A stretch of 64,000 nucleotides of DNA, from positions 1,240,001 through 1,304,000 of the forward strand of contig CALSQR010000001.1 in assembly GCA_943788505.1 (NCBI GenBank), in the 5' to 3' direction. Made by a program: the position numbers and the translations under genes. The notes below the pieces were generated by a model. It was not told the DNA's origin, did no database searches, and saw only the letters and a program-made list of their open reading frames with translations. The stretch comes from an uncultured bacterium (GTDB taxonomy: Bacteria; Bacteroidota; Rhodothermia; Rhodothermales; UBA10348). Below are positions 46,561-54,775 of this stretch, in pieces (position 1 is the stretch's first letter; every line of letters starts with the position of its first letter).

Positions 46561-48797
46561 CTGACATCCGCAGCTTGTGAGAGATCATCGACCATAAAGA
46601 CAAAAGAACCGGATTCAAAAATGAGCGTGTTTTCCTTACCTATGAATCCAAGATCAGATCGAGATAGAACAAACGTGACCACTGCTGATTCTCCTGGTGC
46701 CAAATCAACTTTGTCAAATCCTCGAAGCCTCTTGTTGGAAGGGGTGATGCTTGCCACCTCATCGCGCACGAAGAGTTGCACTACATCCTTCCCAGGCAAC
46801 TCACCTGTATTGGTCACTGTAACAGAAACCGTTACGGGCCCTGGCTCACCGGCCTGGACGCTCAAATCGCTATACTCAAATGAGGTGTAGCTCAGTCCAT
46901 GACCAAACTCGTATTGCGGATTGATTGCATTCTGACCAAAAAGAATATCTGCCCTCTCTGACCATTTGTAATCATAAGGGACTAGAGACCCCGAAAAACG
47001 AGGATACGTGAAGGGGAGGTGACCGTTTGGATTGACTTCGCCAGACAATACGTCCACTGCTGCCTGCGGACCATATGGACCCGGCTGATAGCCCAATAGG
47101 ATGGCGTCTGCATACGGCTCGATCTCGCGAATCACACGCGGGCGATTCTGAAACAGCACAACGACAACCTTGGCACCGGTTTCAGCGACTGTTCTGACGA
47201 GAGCAATCTGATCTTCCGGCAAATCTAGCGACTCAATATCACCGGGTTTTTCCACGGATGGGACTTCTCCAAGAGCCAGAACTACCACATCTGCCCCGTA
47301 AGCGAATGCTCGCACTTTATCAGGATCTTGGTGGGCATTCCAGTCGACGACTCTAACCCCGTTCATCCTACTAGTCACTTCATCCTCAAATGTCTTGGTT
47401 CCTTCGGGATATGCTCCTTCCTCCATACCCTGCCAAGTGTAGGACCACGAACCATGCAGATACGTGATGGCATCAGCGGCGGGACCGGCTAGGAGAACCG
47501 ACTCCGTGCCTTGCAGCGGAAGAATACCTTCCCTGTTTTTAAGAAGGGTCATTGACTCGCGTGCTGCTTCCAGAGACGCCGCGCCAGCTGATTCAATGGG
47601 TAACACTTCAGCATGCGGCATGGCATCAGCAAATAAACCAACTTTCTGCTTAACGGCCAGAATACGCGTGACCGATTCGTCAATCCTCGACTCAGGAATA
47701 GTGCCCTCTTCGACTAACTCGATCAGGGCATCGGTAAAGGTGTAATCATACGGGACCATAGCCATGTCGATGCCGGCCTCCACGACCTGCCTCACAGCCT
47801 CCTTAAACGTGCCGGCAACCCGATGACTGTCTACCAGTTTTTTGATGTCTTCCCAGTCCGTTACAATGATGCCCTCAAATCCCATTTCGTCTTTGAGGAT
47901 CTCTGTCAGCAACCAATGACTGGCGTGAACAGGCTCTCCGTTAACTTCAGCCGAGTTAACCATCAAGGTCAGTATCCCATCGTCGACGGCCTTCTCAAAA
48001 GGTGGAAGGAAATACTCTCGTAGCATGCGCTCCGGGATCCAGGCGGGGGTCCTGTCTTTACCAGACAATGGCATGCTGTACCCAACGAAGTGCTTTGCTG
48101 TTGCAGCTACATTTGGATAACCAGATTCTCCCAGTTCCTGCTGAGCAAGGATGTTTGCTGACCCCAATCGGGTTGCTAACAGTACATCTTCCCCATACGA
48201 CTCGAAAAAGCGCGACCACAGCGGTTGCCGCGCAACATCTAAAACGGGCGCGAAATTCCATGTAAGCCCAACAGCGCGCGTCTCAAGAGCCGTAATCCGA
48301 GCGCCTTCAGCCACTAGTTCTTCATTCCAAGTGGCAGCCATACCGATACCTTGCGGAAAAAGTGTGGCCTCTTGATGGTAGTTGTTGCCATGCACCGCAT
48401 CGATGCCGTAGATGATTGGAATACCCAGTCGAGTATCATTGATGGCCATAGACTGAACTTGAGTGATCAGATCAACCCATTGGTCCGTAGTCATCGCCAT
48501 ATCGTAAACATTGAGCAGCGATCCAATATGTCGCTCAACAATGGCCTCTTTCAACTTCTCTTGGTCCAATTCAAACGGCGTGCCGGGCCATCCACGAACG
48601 CTGGAGATGGGCTGCATTGTTAGCTGAGTCATCTGCCCGACTTTTTCAGCCAGGGTCATGTCTTTCACCAGCTGGCTGATGTCGGGGTCTGTCGCTTGAG
48701 CACGTACTTGACCTCCAGTAATCGCGAAAATGCACGCCAGAATGACTAGGAATCCAACATTTCGGGATGGGCTTAGTGCGCTCGAAAAGCTTTTCAT
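46557..48797 (-). CDS. Exported GH3 beta-glucosidase
   Basis: The ATG at 48797 gives 746 residues; an adjacent in-frame TTG at 48800 adds one. A signal peptide ends near residue 35 (GGQVRAQA). The GH3 barrel has VKDMTLAEKVGQMTQLTMQ, GIPIIYGIDAVHG, KHFVGYSMPLSGKDRTPAWIPERML and the nucleophile Asp314 in IIVTDWEDIKKLV. The second domain and fibronectin-III domain are intact and there is no sorting domain, so it should be periplasmic. It would trim beta-glucan oligomers for the symporter encoded next. An operator-like palindrome overlaps the first codons. The gene begins 52 bases after the LacI-family regulator. Confidence 0.94.
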   Translation of the reverse strand: MKSFSSALSPSRNVGFLVILACIFAITGGQVRAQATDPDISQLVKDMTLAEKVGQMTQLTMQPISSVRGWPGTPFELDQEKLKEAIVERHIGSLLNVYDMAMTTDQWVDLITQVQSMAINDTRLGIPIIYGIDAVHGNNYHQEATLFPQGIGMAATWNEELVAEGARITALETRAVGLTWNFAPVLDVARQPLWSRFFESYGEDVLLATRLGSANILAQQELGESGYPNVAATAKHFVGYSMPLSGKDRTPAWIPERMLREYFLPPFEKAVDDGILTLMVNSAEVNGEPVHASHWLLTEILKDEMGFEGIIVTDWEDIKKLVDSHRVAGTFKEAVRQVVEAGIDMAMVPYDYTFTDALIELVEEGTIPESRIDESVTRILAVKQKVGLFADAMPHAEVLPIESAGAASLEAARESMTLLKNREGILPLQGTESVLLAGPAADAITYLHGSWSYTWQGMEEGAYPEGTKTFEDEVTSRMNGVRVVDWNAHQDPDKVRAFAYGADVVVLALGEVPSVEKPGDIESLDLPEDQIALVRTVAETGAKVVVVLFQNRPRVIREIEPYADAILLGYQPGPYGPQAAVDVLSGEVNPNGHLPFTYPRFSGSLVPYDYKWSERADILFGQNAINPQYEFGHGLSYTSFEYSDLSVQAGEPGPVTVSVTVTNTGELPGKDVVQLFVRDEVASITPSNKRLRGFDKVDLAPGESAVVTFVLSRSDLGFIGKENTLIFESGSFVFMVDDLSQAADVR
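48783..48796. promoter_or_regulatory. Operator-like palindrome overlapping the start of the exported GH3 gene
   Basis: CGAAAAGCTTTTCA matches 12 of 14 bases of the TGAAAAGGTTTTCA element found upstream of the regulator and of the CBM9-like gene. It overlaps the start codon at 48795-48797. It could be a repressor roadblock, but because it is also coding sequence (Met-Lys-Ser-Phe-Ser) chance is possible. Confidence 0.4.
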
Positions 48798-48849
48798 CAA
48801 AAAAACCGAAGTAAATAGTATAGAAATGGTTGAAAGAGTGTGGAATCGT

Positions 48850-49842
48850 CTATTTGGACGATCCTCTGATCCTGAGCTCGACGGGTAGTGTCCTCATTTG
48901 GGGGGCACGTTGTACGTCATTCAACCGGGAAACAAGCAGGTCTATGGCTGCTGTACCTAGTTGACGAACTGGAACGTGAACTGAACTAAGAGGAGGCGTA
49001 GCAAATTGGGCACTTTGAACGTCATCGAATCCGGTCACGGCCATATCGTCTGGAATGGTCAGCCCAGCTTGTCGTAAAGCGCTCAATACACCTATCGCTG
49101 AATCGTCATTTGATGCCATCACGGCTGTTGGACGATCTTCGAGACGCAGAACCCGATTACAGGCTTCGAATCCTGCCCTCTGATCATAGTTTCCCTTGAA
49201 TATGAGCTCGTCCAACGGCGCGATTCCGTTATCTTTTAGTGCTTGTAGATGTCCTCTCAAACGCTCTCGGGCATCGTATGCGTTTTCTGTACCGGTTATG
49301 AACGCAATTCGTCTATGTCCCTTCGATACTAGGTGCGCCGTCATGGCGTACATGCCGCCATAATTGTCGAAGGTGACACCAAATGCATCATCAGATACCA
49401 CCTCTGTGTTTACAAACACAAAGGGTAATCCATCGGGAGCAAGAGCCTCGACCGCCTGTGTAGTCATGTGGGGAGCCATCACAAGAAGACCATCAACCCG
49501 ACGATACATGCTGGCCATCGCCTTTTTAAGGTCCTCTGACGAGTGATGAGAAGTCGAAATGAGGAGGAAGAAATCCTGCTCCTGCGCTGCCTGGTCTACA
49601 CCATTGAGGAATTCGCTGAAAAACTCGCCACTTACGAAGGGGAGAATGATACCAATACCACCTGTTTCACTGGATAACAGGCTTCGAGCAACTGGATTCG
49701 GTGTATATCCTAACTCTTTAGCAGCCGATTCCACCCGGACCCGCTTGTCATCAGCAACGGGACACGTGTCATTTAGAACGCGGGAAACGGTTGAAATGGA
49801 GACTCCTGCCTTTAGAGCCACATCCCGGATAGTGGCGGCCAT
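48850..49842 (-). CDS. LacI-family transcriptional regulator of the beta-glucan locus
   Basis: The ATG at 49842 gives 330 residues beginning with the LacI helix-turn-helix (TIRDVALKAGVSISTVSRVLND) and the hinge helix (GYTPNPVARSLLSS). The rest is a periplasmic-binding-like effector domain (GIGIILPFVSGEFFSEFLNGVDQAAQ ... TAVMASNDDSAIGVLSALRQAGLTIPDDMAVTGFDD). A TTG at 49878 would add 12 residues without family support. It heads the minus-strand series that includes two GH3 genes and the symporter, so it probably senses glucose or a beta-glucoside. A TGAAAAGGTTTTCAG element lies 43 bases upstream, implying autoregulation, and may also control the divergent SGNH gene. Confidence 0.93.
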   Translation of the reverse strand: MAATIRDVALKAGVSISTVSRVLNDTCPVADDKRVRVESAAKELGYTPNPVARSLLSSETGGIGIILPFVSGEFFSEFLNGVDQAAQEQDFFLLISTSHHSSEDLKKAMASMYRRVDGLLVMAPHMTTQAVEALAPDGLPFVFVNTEVVSDDAFGVTFDNYGGMYAMTAHLVSKGHRRIAFITGTENAYDARERLRGHLQALKDNGIAPLDELIFKGNYDQRAGFEACNRVLRLEDRPTAVMASNDDSAIGVLSALRQAGLTIPDDMAVTGFDDVQSAQFATPPLSSVHVPVRQLGTAAIDLLVSRLNDVQRAPQMRTLPVELRIRGSSK

Positions 49843-49884
49843 GTCGGGTTGCCGTATCTTTTCTTTATTGGTTCGCAAAAATCC

Positions 49885-49899
49885 TGAAAAGGTTTTCAG
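49885..49899. promoter_or_regulatory. Putative LacI-family operator between the regulator and the SGNH gene
   Basis: TGAAAAGGTTTTCAG, identical to the element at 42741, sits in the 88-base gap between the divergent regulator (ATG 49842) and SGNH hydrolase (ATG 49931). Identity over 15 bases, placement and near-symmetry make it the best operator candidate in the window. Confidence 0.68.
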
Positions 49900-49930
49900 A
49901 TATTACAGCGTTGGTCAATCGCTTGCAAGT

Positions 49931-51730
49931 ATGCCGTCAAAACGCCGTCGAGTATTTTTCAGGTTAGTTATGGTCGCGATTCCTGTATTCGCGATTCTGG
50001 TTGCAGAGTGGACATTAAACCTTGCCGGAGTGGGAGAGAAGACCAATGCCCCATTGATTTATGAGCAAAGCAACGTAGACGTCCAGGTTTTCAACCCTGA
50101 ATATGCAGGTCGGTACTTCGACGACTTCCTACCTTCCGTTGCATTTAACCCGTTTCAGACGAATAAATCAGATGGTTCAGTACGCATCGTAGTATTGGGT
50201 GGGTCAACTACAGCTGGCTTTCCCTATCAATTTTACTATGGATTTCCTGCTACTATGGAGCGGCATCTAAGGGCAACCAACCCGGCCGGAAGAGTGGAAG
50301 TCATCAATCTTGGAATGACCGCCGTCAACTCCTATACGCTCTGGGACCTTCGGCACATAGTGGTCGAAATGGATCCTGATTTAGTAGTTATCTATGCCGG
50401 CCACAATGAATATTACGGTGCATTCGGTGCGGCCTCTTCTGTCAACCCGGTTGGAAATAGCCCGGGGTTTAAGCGTTTGGTATTGCGCCTGAAGAGGACG
50501 GCTTTGTATGCAGGAATGGAACAGGTGATAGGAAGGGCGTCTAGCACCGATGTGGCGGAGCACTCCACCAACCCGGTAGCCGACAGGACGCTAATGGCAC
50601 GGGTGGTCGGAACCGCAGATATCGAGTTAGGAGGAGACACCTATCAACAGGGAGTCGATCAATTCGTGAACAACATGAACGACATCCTGGATACGTTCGA
50701 AGACCGAAACATACCGGTGTTGATCGGCACGTTGGTATCCAACCTGTCTGATCAAGCCCCCCTCGGTGACAACGCCTCTGCCTTAGAAGCTTGGAATGCA
50801 GCAAAATCATCAGATTGCAAAACACGAGGGTGCAATCGGGACTTATTTTTGCAAGCGTTGGACATGGACAACATCCGGTTTAGAGCGCCTTCTGCACTCA
50901 ACGAGGCCATCTGGCAAATGAGTAGTCGACCAAGTGTAGAAGTCCTCGACCTCTCCTCGCCTTTTGACAGCATTAGCACATCTGGAATCCCTGGATATGA
51001 TCTGTTCGTGGATCACTTACATCCCACACAAGCGGGCTATGAGTTAATGGGGCGTCTCTTTGCAGAACGAGTTTCTTCCTTGCTTGAGTTACGGACCGTT
51101 CCGACGGGCTGGCCTGTCTCGGCCACTTTGGACCCTCTCGAGGTATCCCATTCTCAGATTCAAATAGAACGATTGCTAGCTGACTATCCTTTTGTAAAAG
51201 GCAGGACGACGGAAGAGATGGCCGAGTTTTATCTTGATCAAGCACGGAAATACAAGTCTGGATCGTTGATGGACTCCATAGCCGCCACACTGGTTGCACC
51301 GCCTCGGCCCATCCTTGCTGGCCTAGCCGAAGCTATTGAATTATTAGACGCCACCAGGCAGTCCGACCCACCGGATTCAGATGTGCTCCGTCTCTACGAA
51401 TCGTTCTTCAATTGGCAGCCGTTCAACGAACCGCTCATGAAGTCTGTCATCTCCAGAAGCCTCTCCTTCCCAGAGCTAGACTCGATGACCGTACGGCTCT
51501 CATCGTTCGCAGCTGACCGCACCAATGATATCTTTTTCTGGAATTCTCTTGGCGCAGTCAGCGTTCGAAAGGAAAGCGCGGAAATCGCCCATTTTGCTCT
51601 GGATCGGGCAGAAAGCCTTGACTCAAACTCTGCCTTAATGCTGTTCAACAAGGCCCGCCTATATCTCTCCGTCGGAGACACCACATCATCGAGAGTCTAC
51701 TTCCAGAGATATCAGCAAGCTTCTCAATAG
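49931..51730 (+). CDS. Membrane-anchored SGNH/GDSL hydrolase with C-terminal TPR-like region
   Basis: The ATG at 49931 gives 599 residues; the reading frame stays open further upstream, but that stretch is the complement of the regulator gene. A basic start (PSKRRRVFFR) and a hydrophobic segment at 11-30 form an uncleaved anchor. The SGNH blocks are present: GGSTTAG with Ser92, MTAVNSYTLWDL, YAGHNEYYG with Asn159, and VDHLHPTQAGYE with the Asp-x-x-His pair. The last 150 residues are helical and TPR-like (FWNSLGAVSVRKESAEIAHFALDRAESLD). SGNH enzymes remove acyl groups from sugars or lipids; the target here is unknown. It is divergent from the LacI regulator with an operator between them, so it may deacylate a glycan. 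Confidence 0.82.
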   Translation: MPSKRRRVFFRLVMVAIPVFAILVAEWTLNLAGVGEKTNAPLIYEQSNVDVQVFNPEYAGRYFDDFLPSVAFNPFQTNKSDGSVRIVVLGGSTTAGFPYQFYYGFPATMERHLRATNPAGRVEVINLGMTAVNSYTLWDLRHIVVEMDPDLVVIYAGHNEYYGAFGAASSVNPVGNSPGFKRLVLRLKRTALYAGMEQVIGRASSTDVAEHSTNPVADRTLMARVVGTADIELGGDTYQQGVDQFVNNMNDILDTFEDRNIPVLIGTLVSNLSDQAPLGDNASALEAWNAAKSSDCKTRGCNRDLFLQALDMDNIRFRAPSALNEAIWQMSSRPSVEVLDLSSPFDSISTSGIPGYDLFVDHLHPTQAGYELMGRLFAERVSSLLELRTVPTGWPVSATLDPLEVSHSQIQIERLLADYPFVKGRTTEEMAEFYLDQARKYKSGSLMDSIAATLVAPPRPILAGLAEAIELLDATRQSDPPDSDVLRLYESFFNWQPFNEPLMKSVISRSLSFPELDSMTVRLSSFAADRTNDIFFWNSLGAVSVRKESAEIAHFALDRAESLDSNSALMLFNKARLYLSVGDTTSSRVYFQRYQQASQ

Positions 51731-51772
51731 CCAGAGGCACGCAGGTCGACTCGTGCTTATGGGGTAACTAGT

Positions 51773-52951
51773 CTATGCTCCCAAGGCCGCTCTAATTCGC
51801 CTGATAAATGGATGATCGGGCTCAAGTCTTGCGGCTCGATCAAGAAAGGCCGTCGAGCGCACCGTGTCACCTTCTTCTAGGAAGTACACCGCGACATTCA
51901 AGAGCGTGAGAACGTGATCCGGATTGGACGATAGCACCTGTCTGTAGCGGGCTAATGCTTCTTCGCCATTCCCCAATTGGGCATACAAGGTGCCCAAATT
52001 CGACAATAGATCGAGATTATTAGGGCGCAGACGAACCGCTGCAAGGTAATTGGGCAACGCGGCGGTAAGCCGACCTTGCCCTCGATACGCGTCTGCTAAT
52101 TCAACGCGACCTTCAAAGTCCGTCGGGGCAGCCTCGACTCTTCTCTCAAGCAGCTCCACCGGCTGCATCTGCTGTCTGAGGCGATCAGCATGTTCAAAAG
52201 CAGTTGCAGAAAGGTCCTCCCTTTTGTTGGCCTGATACGAACGACCCAACTCAAAAACTGCAGAATAATTCCACGGCTCGATGCTTATCAGTCTGGTCAG
52301 TAAACGAGCGGCCTGCCCTGGATCGCCGGCCTGGTTTTCCAAGCGAGCAAGTTGCAACAGCATATCTGTGCTCGTTGAATCGAGGTCAAACGCCATTCGA
52401 GCGAATACCAGTGCTTCTTCAAACGCACCGATTTGGGAGGAATAAGATGCCAGGCTGACAAATGCAGGTCGATACGACGGATCAACACGCGTGCTTTGCT
52501 TCGCTGCTACCATTGCAGAGTCGATATTACCCAACTCGAAGTACACCCCTGACATGGCGTGCCATGCTCGGGGATCTTCCCGTAGCGCATTCTCGGCCGT
52601 AAAATGAGGTAATGCCTCTCGGAATCTGCGTTGCGCAAAAAGGGCATTGCCGAGATTAATATGGGCTCCAGGGTATGACGACACCTGCTCCAAAACAGAT
52701 GAGAACATTTCCTCTGCCTCGTCGAGATTGCCTAACTCATAGGCAATTCGGCCGCGCAGAAACTGAGCGTCCAGGCTTTGTGGAACGGCCGCTTCCAACG
52801 AATCGGCGAGGGATAGAGCTTGTAACAGCGCGCCTTGACGAAGCGCAGAATTGGCCTCGATAATCCATTCTCGCTCCTGCTCATCCAGAACAGAGGCATC
52901 GTTTGAACTGCATCCCAATTGAACGACAAGGAGTGCGCAAATGGCAAGCAC
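51773..52951 (-). CDS. TPR-repeat lipoprotein
   Basis: A 392-residue protein with a lipobox VQLGC at about residues 10-14 and then roughly nine tetratricopeptide repeats (for example SLDAQFLRGRIAYELGNLDEAEEMFSSVL, AHINLGNALFAQRRFREALPHF, NLDLLSNLGTLYAQLGNGEEALARYRQVL). TPR arrays bind other proteins. The GTG at 52951 gives a signal with no basic residues; the frame stays open upstream for 120 bases and encodes an Arg-rich stretch, but offers no ATG, so the true start may be a rare codon such as CTG further upstream. It is divergent from the CRTAC1-type gene, with which such TPR lipoproteins often co-occur. Confidence 0.82.
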   Translation of the reverse strand: MLAICALLVVQLGCSSNDASVLDEQEREWIIEANSALRQGALLQALSLADSLEAAVPQSLDAQFLRGRIAYELGNLDEAEEMFSSVLEQVSSYPGAHINLGNALFAQRRFREALPHFTAENALREDPRAWHAMSGVYFELGNIDSAMVAAKQSTRVDPSYRPAFVSLASYSSQIGAFEEALVFARMAFDLDSTSTDMLLQLARLENQAGDPGQAARLLTRLISIEPWNYSAVFELGRSYQANKREDLSATAFEHADRLRQQMQPVELLERRVEAAPTDFEGRVELADAYRGQGRLTAALPNYLAAVRLRPNNLDLLSNLGTLYAQLGNGEEALARYRQVLSSNPDHVLTLLNVAVYFLEEGDTVRSTAFLDRAARLEPDHPFIRRIRAALGA

Positions 52952-53086
52952 ATGTGCTCCTCGAGATAGGGGAGCAAGTCGATTTCGTGTGGTTTGGGTA
53001 GTCAGCGTTCGAGCCTGTATGTTTTGGGAAGCTGTCCCCCCAAACTATTTTAGCGGACGACCTCTTCCAAACTATTGGCTAATTCC

Positions 53087-54775
53087 GTGCGATCCATTCA
53101 CTTATTGCTACTTTTCGGCTTAGGACTCCCAATAACCGGATGCCAACAAGAATCACCTCAGATTCCGGTTCAAAATGATGCCCAGTTCGATTCCGAAGCC
53201 GTCGTACGACTAACCGATATCTCTTCAGCAACTCAACTGGCAGAATTTCGCCATAACAATGGCACCACAGGAAATAAATATTTCCCGGAGACCATGAGTG
53301 GTGGTGGAGGCTTCATTGATGTGGATGCAGATGGTGATCTGGACATTGTTGGCGTTGCAGGCAGTCCTCTTCCTACATCTACGTCGGCATCCGTCGGGGA
53401 CATTTCAGTATTCATGAACGATGGGTCAGGCACATTTATTCCCTCGGCAATGGAAGGTCTTCAAAACCTAGCTGGATATGGGATGGGCGTTTATGGCGCC
53501 GATCTAGACAATGACGGCGATCAGGATCTGGTCTACACCACGCTCGGCCCAAATGCCATTCTGCTCAACCAAGGAGATCACTTCGAGGCGACACAAGGGG
53601 ATCTTTTGGCACGCAGAGCCAACGAATGGAGCACGGCAGCGCTCATTTTCGATCTCGATTCGGATGGTTGGTTGGACATCCTGATCGGTAACTATGTTGA
53701 TTGGGGCTTGGAAAAAGATCTTTTTTGCACGACCGATGGCAACCGAAAAGGATATTGCACGCCTGAACTCTACGAAGGGACTAGCGCTGTTCTTTATCGT
53801 AACCGACAAGACGGAACGTTCCAGGAAGCCACTACTGGCAGCGGTTTCGAGGCCATGACAGGTAAAACCCTAGGCATGGCGATGCTGGATGTCAATTCAG
53901 ACGGCCTACCAGATGTTGTCGTGGCAAATGACACGGACCCTGATCAGCTGTTTGTCAACCTCGGTAACGGCGTGTTTAAGGAATCTGGGGTCGCAAGCGG
54001 AATGGCTTTTGACGAGCGAGGACGTGCTCGAGCGGGAATGGGTATCGATGCTGGTATCACAGATAACGGTGACCAGCAGTCTGTGTTTGTGGGTAACTTT
54101 TCAGATGAAATGATCGGAGTCTATCGGCATCTGCGTGGGACGTCATTCATCGACCGCTCAGCTGGTTCTGGAATTGGGCAACCCAGCATTCTTACGTTGG
54201 CTTTCGGGTTAAAACTGACGGACGTGAACCTGGATGGATATCTCGATGTCTTCGTTGCCAATGGCCATGTGGAGGAAACCGTCGAATTGGTTCGCGACAA
54301 TGTTTTCTACCGACAGCGTCCACACCTCTTCATTAGCGACGGTCAAGGAGGCTTCACTGATCAAGCAGATGAGGCTGGGTTTGAAGCGTACGTTGGACGC
54401 GCTGCAGCAGCTGGTGACATTGATGGAGATGGCGATGAAGACCTGATACTGTTCGAAAATGGCGGTCCTTTACATCTTTGGAAGAATGAGTCAGGTGGCA
54501 ATGGCGTTACGATTGCCATCGAACAGACGGGAAACAATCGAGATGGCATTGGAAGCACAATCGAATTGTGGGCATCCGGACAACACCAACAACGCATGAT
54601 TCGTACAGGCGGCAGCTACTTATCTGCCTCCAGTCTGACAGCGACTTTTGGTCTCGGAAATGCTCTATCGGCTGACTCGGTCCTTGTCCATTGGCCGGAT
54701 GGAAACGTTCAAATAGTGACCAACCTGAATCCCGGACGGCATCTAATCCAGAGAGCAGACCAAGATCAGCGGTGA
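53087..54775 (+). CDS. CRTAC1-family lipoprotein (FG-GAP/VCBS repeats with ASPIC/UnbV domain)
   Basis: Start taken as GTG 53087, which gives a compact signal MRSIHLLLLFGLGLPITGC with the lipobox cysteine at 19; a TTG four codons earlier is possible. The protein carries repeated Ca-binding propeller motifs (DVDADGDLDIVGVAG, DLDNDGDQDLVYTTLG, DLDSDGWLDILIGNY, DVNSDGLPDVVVAND, DVNLDGYLDVFVANGH, DIDGDGDEDLILFENG) and ends with an ASPIC/UnbV domain (RDGIGSTIELWASGQ ... VHWPDGNVQ). These proteins are exported and their function is poorly known. Its 3-prime end overlaps the convergent cytochrome gene by 10 bases. Confidence 0.88.
   Translation: MRSIHLLLLFGLGLPITGCQQESPQIPVQNDAQFDSEAVVRLTDISSATQLAEFRHNNGTTGNKYFPETMSGGGGFIDVDADGDLDIVGVAGSPLPTSTSASVGDISVFMNDGSGTFIPSAMEGLQNLAGYGMGVYGADLDNDGDQDLVYTTLGPNAILLNQGDHFEATQGDLLARRANEWSTAALIFDLDSDGWLDILIGNYVDWGLEKDLFCTTDGNRKGYCTPELYEGTSAVLYRNRQDGTFQEATTGSGFEAMTGKTLGMAMLDVNSDGLPDVVVANDTDPDQLFVNLGNGVFKESGVASGMAFDERGRARAGMGIDAGITDNGDQQSVFVGNFSDEMIGVYRHLRGTSFIDRSAGSGIGQPSILTLAFGLKLTDVNLDGYLDVFVANGHVEETVELVRDNVFYRQRPHLFISDGQGGFTDQADEAGFEAYVGRAAAAGDIDGDGDEDLILFENGGPLHLWKNESGGNGVTIAIEQTGNNRDGIGSTIELWASGQHQQRMIRTGGSYLSASSLTATFGLGNALSADSVLVHWPDGNVQIVTNLNPGRHLIQRADQDQR

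Noticed and set aside
49559-49930. Upstream extension of the SGNH hydrolase frame
   Set aside because: The extra 124 residues are the complement of the LacI-family regulator and have no hydrolase homology; the ATG at 49931 gives a proper membrane anchor.
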